A DNA stretch of 10,358 nt from QQUD01 sp039029915 (GTDB lineage: Bacteria; Chloroflexota; Anaerolineae; Promineifilales; Promineifilaceae): assembly GCA_039029915.1 (NCBI GenBank), contig JBCCFD010000277.1, forward strand, positions 1-10,358. The letters run 5' to 3'. Position 1 is the stretch's first letter, and the number at the start of each line of letters is the position of its first letter. A program made the translations under genes and the position numbers. Under the pieces are notes generated by a model. The model was not told where the DNA came from and made no database searches. It saw only the letters and a program-made list of their open reading frames with translations. Shown here piece after piece: positions 1 through 6,256 of this stretch.

Positions 1-276
1 CTGAATCACTGCTTCACTACCGCTCCACTCATTTAAGCCAACTCGTCCAGCCCAATACAGATCGATCAAGGCGGGTGCAAAACGAATATCGTTTGATTCG
101 GCAATTTGGGTAAGTGCGTTTTGAGCAACGGCCGTATCCTCAGACAAGAGTTCAAACAACAGCTGCTCACTCAACGCATCACTCAGTTGTGGAGATTGGC
201 AGGCGACGAGGAAGAATCCAAAGACAATGACGAATGCCGCATGAATTAATTTGATTCTATTGAGGACGTTTGACAT
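1..276 (-). CDS. DUF3179-type lipoprotein, N-terminal 92 residues (cut by window edge)
   Basis: Reading from the ATG at 276 to the window edge gives 92 codons without a stop. The product starts MSNVLNRIKL and has a hydrophobic segment ending in the lipobox L-V-A-C at about residue 26, so it is predicted to be an exported, lipid-anchored protein. From about residue 31 it matches the neighbouring full-length protein (minus strand, 1830-382) at about 46 of 61 positions, including SEQLL, DTAVAQNAL and GLNEWS, so the two are tandem paralogs. This part looks like a short helical HEAT-like segment; the DUF3179 domain itself would lie to the left of the window and is inferred only from the paralog. 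The first 17 bases of the start region are identical to those of the paralog. The gene lies 105 bp downstream of the paralog on the same strand. Function is unknown. Confidence 0.85.
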   Translation of the reverse strand, partial: MSNVLNRIKLIHAAFVIVFGFFLVACQSPQLSDALSEQLLFELLSEDTAVAQNALTQIAESNDIRFAPALIDLYWAGRVGLNEWSGSEAVIQ

Positions 277-381
277 ACAAAAATTATAGACTGAATCAAG
301 CCTTAATTTTCGAGAAGATGTGCAAATTTTTTGCAATGGTCCTTACAGAATAATTTTCAGAAGCCCTCGATAACTATTTAT
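277..381. other. Gap between the tandem DUF3179 genes
   Basis: These 105 bp hold the leaderless promoter of the downstream paralog and a short palindrome, TGCAAA-TTT-TTTGCA at 321-335, which could be a regulator site or chance in A+T-rich DNA. There is no G+C-rich stem followed by a T run, so no intrinsic terminator is evident after the upstream gene and read-through is possible. Confidence 0.4.
283..288 (-). promoter_or_regulatory. -10 box TATAAT of a predicted leaderless promoter
   Basis: A perfect TATAAT on the minus strand ends six bases before the ATG at 276 (spacer TTTTGT). Transcription normally begins about seven bases past the box, which is the A of the start codon, so the mRNA would have no 5' leader. 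No Shine-Dalgarno sequence precedes the ATG. The same box, spacer and ATG occur before the paralogous gene at 1842-1837. I see no convincing -35 box. Confidence 0.6.
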
Positions 382-1830
382 TTAGGGAGCGTAAACGGCC
401 GTATCTGTATAAAACCCTGACCACCCAAACCAAAACGAAAGATGCCCGTTAATTCGCTTCAGCGAAACCCCATCCTCACTCATTAGCTCATGCTCGCGGA
501 CCTGCCACAGTTGGCCATTTTGATCAAGAAGTTGGTCAGGAGCATCGCTGGCTTTAAACTGAAAATCTGCCCGCTCATAGGCCCGAACCTGCGCGCCAGC
601 CTGATAAGTATAATCCCCTTCGCTATGGCTAAAAGCTTGCACCTGCACCAGAGATTCGGCCGTCACAAGAACGATATCTTGACTGTTTACCGTGTCATTG
701 AGCACTTTGGCTTCCGCCAGCAAATGGACTGGATAAGCAATTGGCATGCCGCTTATGACCAAGCCATAAATTTGGTCCTTCGCATCTAATATCGAATCAT
801 TAAAGGTAACGGGAAAAAGTGTGCCGTCATCAACAAAATAATCCCCATAGGCAGCACCGCTAATATAATCTCGAATATAGCCGGTGTCTTCAGATAAGAT
901 GGTTGAATTGGGGTGCATTTCCAGCCACTCTGCCCAAGTGGTTAATGTAATTGGCACCAGGTCAAGTCGCTCCGACCGATTAAGGGCTGGCCCCATCACT
1001 GGCTCGCCCGTTAGCTGATTCCAAATGGAGCGCGTTTGTCGATCGTACATCAGCTTATTGCTCCGATAAAGCAAACCGCTACTGCCAAAATCAAGCGGTG
1101 TTCCGTCTTCTAATCGCGCCTCATACGCTATGGCTGCACCACACAACGTGCAGTAAGCAATTGAAACGGGCACCCCACCAATCACATCGTTTGCCATCTC
1201 ATGCCAATCCATAATTCGCAGCGGATAGGCGCGGCTATCCCCATTTAGTGACACACCAAACACGGGTTCCCAAGAAAATGTGCCATGAGACGCCGTAGCG
1301 GGCACCTGCTCGGAGCTGTTTAAAGCAGGGATACCATCGACCACAACCCCACCATAAACAATCTCCCCGGGTCTAAATGAATCAGCGACGGGATCAATGA
1401 AAAAGTCGGCAAATGTTGGATCGATTTTCCCAAAAAGGTCCCCCTTCCAGTTGATATAGCCTGACGGTGGTTCAATCTCAGTTTGACTATACCAAACAAC
1501 CCAAGCAGACCAATCGTCACCAAGTTGCTCTCCACTCAACTGCTCTAAGCTATCAATGACCTGAGCGCTACTGCTCCACTCGTTTAGGCCAACAAGCCCC
1601 ATCCAATATAAGTCAATCAAAGCAGGAACAAACCGAATATCGTTGACCTCGTTGATTTGAGCAAGCGCGTTTTGAGCAACGGCCGTATCGTCTGAAACCA
1701 ACTCCAACAATAACTGCTCGCTCACTTCATTACTCAATTGATTGGAATTTTGACAAGCCATCAATAAGGAAATAAAAATAAATAAAATGGCTACTGTTGC
1801 CAATTTAGTTTTAAAAAGAACTTTCGACAT
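382..1830 (-). CDS. DUF3179 domain lipoprotein
   Basis: This is a complete 482-residue protein of unknown function. Residues 1-26 form a lipoprotein signal peptide with lipobox L-M-A-C, so Cys26 should carry the lipid anchor and the rest lies outside the cytoplasmic membrane. Residues 35-95 look like a HEAT-type helical repeat. From about residue 140 to the end it shows the DUF3179 hallmarks: YCTLCG (Cys227 and Cys230), DFGSSGLLYRSN (247-258), MYDRQT and W-N-Q-L-T-G (261-275), TWAEW followed by HPNS (298-309), and a closing WFGW-GFY segment. The Cys-x-x-Cys pair suggests metal binding or redox chemistry, which is inference only. The ATG at 1830 has no Shine-Dalgarno site but follows TATAAT by six bases; the next Met lies in the lipobox, so this start is secure. 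It diverges from fucU and is followed by a truncated paralog on the same strand. Confidence 0.92.
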   Translation of the reverse strand: MSKVLFKTKLATVAILFIFISLLMACQNSNQLSNEVSEQLLLELVSDDTAVAQNALAQINEVNDIRFVPALIDLYWMGLVGLNEWSSSAQVIDSLEQLSGEQLGDDWSAWVVWYSQTEIEPPSGYINWKGDLFGKIDPTFADFFIDPVADSFRPGEIVYGGVVVDGIPALNSSEQVPATASHGTFSWEPVFGVSLNGDSRAYPLRIMDWHEMANDVIGGVPVSIAYCTLCGAAIAYEARLEDGTPLDFGSSGLLYRSNKLMYDRQTRSIWNQLTGEPVMGPALNRSERLDLVPITLTTWAEWLEMHPNSTILSEDTGYIRDYISGAAYGDYFVDDGTLFPVTFNDSILDAKDQIYGLVISGMPIAYPVHLLAEAKVLNDTVNSQDIVLVTAESLVQVQAFSHSEGDYTYQAGAQVRAYERADFQFKASDAPDQLLDQNGQLWQVREHELMSEDGVSLKRINGHLSFWFGWSGFYTDTAVYAP

Positions 1831-1836
1831 ACAAAA

Positions 1837-1842
1837 ATTATA
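1837..1842 (-). promoter_or_regulatory. -10 box TATAAT of a predicted leaderless promoter
   Basis: TATAAT on the minus strand is separated from the ATG at 1830 by TTTTGT, exactly as before the paralog. The identical block shared by both genes covers 1826-1842 and 272-288 and ends at the box. A TTAACA at 1868-1863 resembles a -35 box, but its spacing of 20 bp is too long to be convincing. Confidence 0.6.
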
Positions 1843-1849
1843 ATCTGGC

Positions 1850-1905
1850 CTTTTGAAAAAAATGTTAACAGTTCGTTACATGAGAAATCAGCTGTTTTTT
1901 CAAAG
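1850..1905. repeat. Nested imperfect inverted repeats in the DUF3179/fucU divergent gap
   Basis: CTTTTGAAAAAAA at 1850-1862 pairs with TTTTTTCAAAG at 1895-1905, apart from one bulged T. Inside it, ATGTTAAC (1862-1869) pairs with GTTACAT (1875-1881), again with one bulged T. Lying between two divergent starts, these could be operator half-sites. The outer arms are A+T-rich and may be chance. Confidence 0.35.
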
Positions 1906-1922
1906 AAGTATTTTTTTAAGAT

Positions 1923-1952
1923 TTGGCAACAATATCGTAAACTTTTTATAAG
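1923..1952 (+). promoter_or_regulatory. Possible fucU promoter (TTGGCA - 18 bp - TATAAG)
   Basis: TTGGCA at 1923-1928 and TATAAG at 1947-1952 each match the consensus at five of six positions and are 18 bp apart. Predicted transcription would begin near 1959, only a few bases before the ATG at 1964, which would leave the AAGGA ribosome site at 1950-1954 outside the message. Either transcription starts further upstream or this gene too has an almost leaderless message. Confidence 0.35.
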
Positions 1953-1963
1953 GAAACGTACTA

Positions 1964-2395
1964 ATGTTAAAAGGAATTTCCCCCTTATTCTCCCCAGAGT
2001 TACTCGCCACCCTTTACCGCATGGGGCACGGTGACGAGATTGTATTCGGTGACGCCCACTTTCCCGGCGAATCTCTCGGAATTCCCGTCATCCGGGCCGA
2101 CGGTCTCCAAGTGGCCGCTCTACTCGATGCGATATTGCCCCTTTTTGAGCTCGACAGCTTTGTGGATGACCCCCTTCTCATGATGTCTGTGGTGCCTGGG
2201 GATACACTTGACCCCCAAGTTGAAATCGATTATCAAATAGAAATCGATAAGCATCACCCAGAAGCCCCACCAATTCAGCGGCTTGAACGATTTGCCTTTT
2301 ATGATCGTGCCAAAACCGCCTTTGTGGTTGTCATGACTGGGGAAACGCGAAAATATGCCAATATTATTTTGAAGAAGGGGGTGACGCCAATCTAA
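1964..2395 (+). CDS. fucU: L-fucose mutarotase (RbsD/FucU family)
   Basis: The 143-residue product interconverts the alpha and beta anomers of L-fucose (FucU can also act on related sugars such as ribose) in the cytoplasm, before isomerisation. It matches E. coli FucU (about 140 residues) nearly end to end as I recall that sequence: M-L-K-x-ISPL at the N-terminus, MGHGDEI with the conserved active-site His22, DAHFP with Asp30, VIRADGL, LFELDS, GDTLDP, RFAFYDRA and a final ILKKGVTP. An AAGGA ribosome site at 1950-1954 lies nine bases before the ATG. No other fucose gene (isomerase, kinase, aldolase, permease) is in the window, so it is isolated from its pathway. Its TAA stop overlaps the TAG stop of the convergent amidase gene in the four bases CTAA. 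It contains no copy of the ACGGCCGT octamer. Confidence 0.95.
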   Translation: MLKGISPLFSPELLATLYRMGHGDEIVFGDAHFPGESLGIPVIRADGLQVAALLDAILPLFELDSFVDDPLLMMSVVPGDTLDPQVEIDYQIEIDKHHPEAPPIQRLERFAFYDRAKTAFVVVMTGETRKYANIILKKGVTPI

Positions 2396-3852
2396 AGGTT
2401 AGGAAATTTTGCACCACCGTGTGTCTTTGCCAGCAACTCGGCAAATTTGATTGGTGTGTAATCTTCAAGATAGGGGCCTATAATTTGTATATTGACGGGC
2501 AAACCGCTTTTTGTAAAGCCAATTGGAGCAGATGTAGCAGGCAGGCCAGCCATCGTCGCCAGTGCAATCCATGGGAAGTGATCAACATACGGCCGTTTCT
2601 CCCCGTTAATCAACACCTTCCGCGCTTCCATTGACCCTTCATTGTTGTGCAGAGGCGCAGCCATTGGCGTTACAGGTGTAAGCAACACATCAAACTCGTT
2701 AAAGAAAGCCTGCAACTGGTACTGCATCTTTGCCCGTTTCTCATTGGCACCAAGCCATTGACGGTGGGATGCTGTACGTCCGGCTACATGCGTCAAAAAG
2801 GCATCTGGCAGATCAAATTTAGCTTGATAGGATGCCAAATCATTTTTAACCTCAGCATACTGCTGATACACTGATTTAGGCAGGCTTGCACCTGTGAAAC
2901 TAGCCAACAAAGTATAGTAAATACCCAGTATCTCATTCAATTCAGCGGGTTTTGCTTCTTTGATCTGAGCACCAACAGTGATTAAGGTAGACACGGCCGT
3001 TTCCAGCACCTGTATCACCTCGCTATCAACAGAGCAATTTTCATCGTCTAACCAAACCGCTATCCGAAAATCAGACAGCTTATGATGTCGGGGTTTGGGA
3101 AGCTTTAACTGCCATCCGGTTGCATTCAGGGAATCTGACCCAGCAATCAGTGACAAACCCAAAGCTAAATCCTTAGCAGACCGTCCTAACGGCCCAGCTA
3201 CTGCCAAATCGGGATGACCTTTTGTTCCAAGTGGACCAGGTATATGCCCATGCATAGGCACAACCCCATGAGTTGGCTTGTGTCCATAGACACCGCAAAA
3301 ATGCGCAGGCGTCCGAATTGAGCCGCCTATATCGCTGCCCATTTCTAAAGTCGTGAATCCTGCCGCCAAAGCTGCCGCTGAACCACCAGATGACCCCCCT
3401 GCCGTATGCGCCAAGTTCCAAGGATTGTTGGTGACTCCAAAAAGGTCATTGTAGGTTTGTACATCCATCGCATATGGAGGTGTATTTGTTTTGCCAAAAA
3501 TAATGGCTCCTGCATCCTGCAACCGCCTAGCCACCACTGAATCTTGATTTGGGTGGTGATACTTTAAGCTATTTGCCCCTGCCGTTGCTGTCATCCCAAC
3601 AACCTCAAACGTATCTTTAATGGTCATTGGTAACCCGTGTAATCTGCCAATGCTCTCACCATTGGCACGAGCTTCATCAGCAGCTTTTGCTTTAGCCATC
3701 GCTTGCTCAATATCTTTGGTAACAACTGCATTAACGGCCGTGTTGTGCCTTTCAATTCGCTCTAAAAAGTAAGTTAGCGATTCAACAGAACTCATTTTTC
3801 GATTGTGTAATTGCTCAAGGGTTGAAATTGTGTCTAGCTGCTGCAAATCCAT
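2392..3852 (-). CDS. Amidase signature family hydrolase
   Basis: This 486-residue enzyme of the amidase signature family hydrolyses C-N amide bonds, releasing ammonia or an amine; the substrate cannot be read from sequence. The Ser-cisSer-Lys triad is intact: Lys79 in TIKD, cis-Ser154 in GGSSGGS and nucleophile Ser178 in GSDIGGSIR. The spacings of 75 and 24 residues equal those in fatty acid amide hydrolase. HGLPMTIKD and IIFGKTNTPP are also typical. The frame is open further upstream to 4014, but the extra 54 residues are low-complexity and unlike the family. The ATG at 3852 is preceded by a strong GGAGGA site, so it is taken as the start. There is no signal peptide, so it is probably cytoplasmic. 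It could be a GatA relative, but no gatB or gatC is nearby and the C-terminal half looks like a stand-alone amidase. It is divergent from the flavin oxidase at 4050. Confidence 0.93.
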   Translation of the reverse strand: MDLQQLDTISTLEQLHNRKMSSVESLTYFLERIERHNTAVNAVVTKDIEQAMAKAKAADEARANGESIGRLHGLPMTIKDTFEVVGMTATAGANSLKYHHPNQDSVVARRLQDAGAIIFGKTNTPPYAMDVQTYNDLFGVTNNPWNLAHTAGGSSGGSAAALAAGFTTLEMGSDIGGSIRTPAHFCGVYGHKPTHGVVPMHGHIPGPLGTKGHPDLAVAGPLGRSAKDLALGLSLIAGSDSLNATGWQLKLPKPRHHKLSDFRIAVWLDDENCSVDSEVIQVLETAVSTLITVGAQIKEAKPAELNEILGIYYTLLASFTGASLPKSVYQQYAEVKNDLASYQAKFDLPDAFLTHVAGRTASHRQWLGANEKRAKMQYQLQAFFNEFDVLLTPVTPMAAPLHNNEGSMEARKVLINGEKRPYVDHFPWIALATMAGLPATSAPIGFTKSGLPVNIQIIGPYLEDYTPIKFAELLAKTHGGAKFPNL

Positions 3853-3859
3853 TAGTCCA

Positions 3860-3865
3860 TCCTCC
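3860..3865 (-). promoter_or_regulatory. Shine-Dalgarno GGAGGA deciding the amidase start
   Basis: GGAGGA on the minus strand lies seven bases before the ATG at 3852. It is close to a perfect anti-16S match and selects this ATG over the longer open frame that reaches 4014. Confidence 0.8.
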
Positions 3866-3900
3866 AAACTAATTTTACAGATTATTTTTTGTTCAGGTAT

Positions 3901-3953
3901 GTAAATTTCACAAAATATCTTAAAATAATATAGGTTAAAAATACGAAATTTAC
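3901..3953. repeat. Perfect 9-bp inverted repeat GTAAATTTC...GAAATTTAC
   Basis: GTAAATTTC at 3901-3909 and GAAATTTAC at 3945-3953 are exact reverse complements with a 35-base spacer and centres 44 bp apart, about four helical turns. Being midway between two divergent starts and on the same helix face, they could be paired operator sites for a regulator of both genes. No regulator gene is adjacent, so this is inference. Confidence 0.45.
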
Positions 3954-4034
3954 TTGATGAAAACCAAAAATTCAACATTTCTTTTTCAAGATGCTTTTCG
4001 GTTTTCACATACATTTGATGCCGTCATATGCTCT

Positions 4035-4040
4035 AGGAGA
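4035..4040 (+). promoter_or_regulatory. Shine-Dalgarno AGGAGA deciding the oxidase start
   Basis: AGGAGA lies nine bases before the ATG at 4050, which begins directly with the Rossmann strand FDYAVVGLG. This rules out the upstream TTG at 3954, which would add 32 residues with no family resemblance. Confidence 0.8.
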
Positions 4041-4049
4041 AAATTTGTT

Positions 4050-5186
4050 ATGTTTGATTATGCAGTCGTTGGATTAGGATTAATTGGGTCAGCCGCCGCT
4101 AAATATTTAAGTCAAACAAATCAAAAAGTAGTTGCTATTGGTCCAGGCGAGCCGGGTGAACCATGGGCAAATCATGACGGCGTCTTTGCCAGCCACTACG
4201 ACCAAGGGCGCATTACCCGCCAGTTAGACGGGTCACCTCTGTGGGCTGATATGGCCATCAAGTCAATTGCTAAATATGATACGATTGAAAAACAAAGCGG
4301 TGTTAAATTCTATCATCAGGCGGGCTGTATGCATGTGGGGCAAGCTGGTAATGAAGCAGATAATCACATCGCCCAAGTGGAAAAAGTAGCTCATAGATTA
4401 AACGCTTCTTTTAATCGGTATTCAGCGGCTGATTTTCGGGAAATCATGCCGCAACTCCATTTTGATGACGTCTACACGGTTTTGTATGAGCCAACCATTG
4501 CTGGGTATATCAATCCAAGGCAATTGGTTGAAGCACAGCTTATCATCGCTGCTCAACATCAAGCAAAAATTTTACGCGAAACGGCCGTTTCCATCACCAC
4601 TCAATCAAACCATATCCAAATCAAGACGGAAAAAGGCACCGAAGTTCAAGCCAAAAAGGTCCTTGTCGCCGCTGGTGGATGGACACACTTTTTACTTGGC
4701 ACCGATTTAGGTCTAATTCCCAAACCTCGTACAATTCTGCTAGCCGAGCTTAGTGAACAAGAAGCAACACGCTTAAAAAATACGCCGTCTATCATTTACA
4801 GTGGCGAAATGATCCACCCAACCATTGATGGATTTTATTCTTTGCCACCGATTCGTTACCCAGATGGGAATATCTATCTAAAGATCGGCACGGGATTAAA
4901 AGAGCTACCAGTCGTGCATACCGCTGATGAGCTAAATGCGTGGTTTCACGGGGAAGGTAGTCAGGTAGAGGCTGATGGGCTAAAAGAAGAACTGTACAAG
5001 TTTGTCAAAGAACTTAAAGCAGAATCACATCATGTTAAACCATGCGTCACAACCTATACGGCTTCTCGTGAACCTCTTTGGGCAGAGTTAGAAGCCAATC
5101 TATTCGTGGTGGCGGGTGGCTGCGGGGCAGCAGCCAAGTCGTCGAATGAAATTGGACGTAGAGCAGCAGAGATGGTTTTGCAGTGA
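4050..5186 (+). CDS. FAD-dependent oxidoreductase, DAO / sarcosine oxidase-like family
   Basis: This 378-residue flavoenzyme probably oxidises the C-N bond of an amine or N-methyl amino acid with release of hydrogen peroxide; the substrate is unknown. The N-terminus has the FAD-binding GxGxxG (Gly8, Gly10, Gly13), and GRITR at 53-57 fits the flavin-contacting H/G-x-R-x-T-R region of the DAO family. VLVAAGGW at 204-211 is the second dinucleotide-contact motif, and FVVAGGCGAAAKSS near 352-365 is the usual C-terminal FAD-binding loop. PCVTTYT at 331-337 aligns with the region of monomeric sarcosine oxidase where a cysteine binds FAD covalently, so Cys332 is a candidate attachment site. The length fits monomeric sarcosine or N-methyltryptophan oxidases (about 370-390). 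There is no signal peptide. It diverges from the amidase and converges on the SGNH lipoprotein gene. Assignment to the superfamily is firm; the reaction is inferred. Confidence 0.9.
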   Translation: MFDYAVVGLGLIGSAAAKYLSQTNQKVVAIGPGEPGEPWANHDGVFASHYDQGRITRQLDGSPLWADMAIKSIAKYDTIEKQSGVKFYHQAGCMHVGQAGNEADNHIAQVEKVAHRLNASFNRYSAADFREIMPQLHFDDVYTVLYEPTIAGYINPRQLVEAQLIIAAQHQAKILRETAVSITTQSNHIQIKTEKGTEVQAKKVLVAAGGWTHFLLGTDLGLIPKPRTILLAELSEQEATRLKNTPSIIYSGEMIHPTIDGFYSLPPIRYPDGNIYLKIGTGLKELPVVHTADELNAWFHGEGSQVEADGLKEELYKFVKELKAESHHVKPCVTTYTASREPLWAELEANLFVVAGGCGAAAKSSNEIGRRAAEMVLQ

Positions 5187-5275
5187 AAATTTTTAACACA
5201 AAGGGTGTAAGAATTAAAAAGAAAGAAAATGCTTTCTGGCTCCTTATGCTCTTTGAGCCTTTGTGTCATTCCACC
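5187..5275. terminator. Convergent gap with nested stem-loops, possible two-way terminator
   Basis: Two convergent genes end here. ACACAAAGG at 5196-5204 pairs perfectly with CCTTTGTGT at 5258-5266. Between them AGAAAG (5220-5225) pairs with CTTTCT (5232-5237) around a six-base loop, and GGCTC (5238-5242) could instead pair with GAGCC (5255-5259). The bases flanking the outer arms are not clear T runs, so this is not a textbook intrinsic terminator, although it is well placed to stop transcription from both sides. A degraded small insertion element with 9-bp ends is an alternative. Confidence 0.4.
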
Positions 5276-6163
5276 TTATTCCCAAGGATAATCGATATCG
5301 GGGAACTCATCACCAAAAACAACACGATCTGCTACGTCACGGAGGTATTGAGCAAAGTCGGCATCGACGCCGCGCGGCCGCCAGTTAATGTCGGAAACGG
5401 GTTGGCCAGTGTAAACGGCCGTTATCACGCAAGCCACCAAATAAGAGCCGGCTAAGCTCGGGTGCTTATGATCAGATGCATATAACGCCCGAAAACGGCT
5501 ACCTTCAGCTAGTGGATCAAGACCAATTGCCTCGACATCACGATACACCAGCTCAAACCCCCAGCCAGCCGGAATCATATAGACACGACGGCCCATGGTT
5601 GAGAGTCGATTTTCCAAATCCTTAGTGCCCAGCACAAGCTGCCTTTGCATCGTTAAATAATCTGGATAGACAGAAGGATTTAGATCATCTCCAAAGGCAT
5701 ACCCCCAGGTCATCATGATCATTGCCGTGGCGTCCGTTTCGTTTATTGCTAAATTTATCCGACTGGCAGAATCTAAGGATAAAACTTTTTCACCGTTCCC
5801 ATAAGCAAACCCTAAAATTTGGCTCTGTTCTTGCAATACAACCAAATCCCAATCTCGCACCGTATCATTGCCCGCCACCAGAGCTCGCCGCGAAAGCGCT
5901 TGGTTGTCTTCAATGTCGATATCTTGAGAATGGTCTTGTAACGTGTAGCCCCCCTTGGCATACCGCATTGTAAAATGATCCCCCCATTCATCATCAGCCC
6001 TACTTAGTAATTTTGAAACAAGCTGATCAAGCTCATTATTGGCTGTAAAGCTGTTCCCTAAAAACAATATTCGATGCTCGGCTGGTTCATCAATGGTGAC
6101 ACCACCGCCACAGCCAGCGAGGCCAAATAGAATCAATCCTAGCAATATCAAGTGACAACGCAT
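5276..6163 (-). CDS. SGNH-fold hydrolase lipoprotein
   Basis: The 295-residue product begins MRCHLILLGL and has a short signal peptide with lipobox L-A-G-C (Cys18) followed by glycines, so it should be a surface lipoprotein. The mature part shows SGNH esterase/lipase motifs: FLGNSFT (34-40) with catalytic Ser38 in block I, VVLQEQS (108-114), and DHKHPS (231-236) with the Asp-x-x-His pair Asp231 and His234. It probably cleaves an ester such as an acetyl group on a polysaccharide or lipid; the substrate is unknown. The frame is open to 6241, but the ATG at 6163 directly precedes the signal peptide and has GAGGG five bases upstream, so the longer form would bury the signal. It lies 93 bp downstream of the EamA gene on the same strand, with no clear promoter or terminator between. 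Confidence 0.87.
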   Translation of the reverse strand: MRCHLILLGLILFGLAGCGGGVTIDEPAEHRILFLGNSFTANNELDQLVSKLLSRADDEWGDHFTMRYAKGGYTLQDHSQDIDIEDNQALSRRALVAGNDTVRDWDLVVLQEQSQILGFAYGNGEKVLSLDSASRINLAINETDATAMIMMTWGYAFGDDLNPSVYPDYLTMQRQLVLGTKDLENRLSTMGRRVYMIPAGWGFELVYRDVEAIGLDPLAEGSRFRALYASDHKHPSLAGSYLVACVITAVYTGQPVSDINWRPRGVDADFAQYLRDVADRVVFGDEFPDIDYPWE

Positions 6164-6256
6164 GATTACCCTCTCATTCGCTAATGTTTGTCTTGACCTA
6201 TTGAACGAATTTGCCTGAAAAATTAAGACATTTTCTTTCAAAGCATCTAATTTTTA

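Larger units (their letters stand above)
3853..4049. other. Divergent promoter region between amidase and flavin oxidase
   Basis: This 197-bp A+T-rich gap holds both ribosome sites (3860-3865 minus, 4035-4040 plus) and a 9-bp inverted repeat (3901-3909 and 3945-3953). A TATATT at 3932-3927 could be the -10 box for the amidase, giving a leader of about 70 bases, but no acceptable -35 box accompanies it. I could not define a promoter for the oxidase. The reading frames crossing this gap show no protein-like sequence. Confidence 0.5.

Noticed and set aside
490..789. Plus-strand open frame of 99 codons opposite the DUF3179 gene
   Set aside because: It is a shadow of the real gene: no ribosome site, no recognisable motifs and biased composition. 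The same holds for the other open frames antisense to or out of frame with the genes, such as 5183-5455 and 9869-10150.
3853..4014. N-terminal extension of the amidase to an upstream ATG
   Set aside because: The extra 54 residues are rich in Lys, Phe and Ile and unlike the family. The internal ATG at 3852 has a strong GGAGGA site at ideal spacing.
3954..4049. Upstream TTG start for the flavin oxidase
   Set aside because: It would add 32 unrelated residues before the FAD-binding strand. The ATG at 4050 has AGGAGA nine bases upstream.
5374..5381. GCGGCCGC as a member of the ACGGCCGT set
   Set aside because: It shares only the CGGCCG core and differs at both outer bases, so it was listed as background and not counted.
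6164..6241. Longer N-terminus for the SGNH lipoprotein
   Set aside because: It would place 26 polar residues before the signal peptide and lipobox. The ATG at 6163 has a ribosome site.
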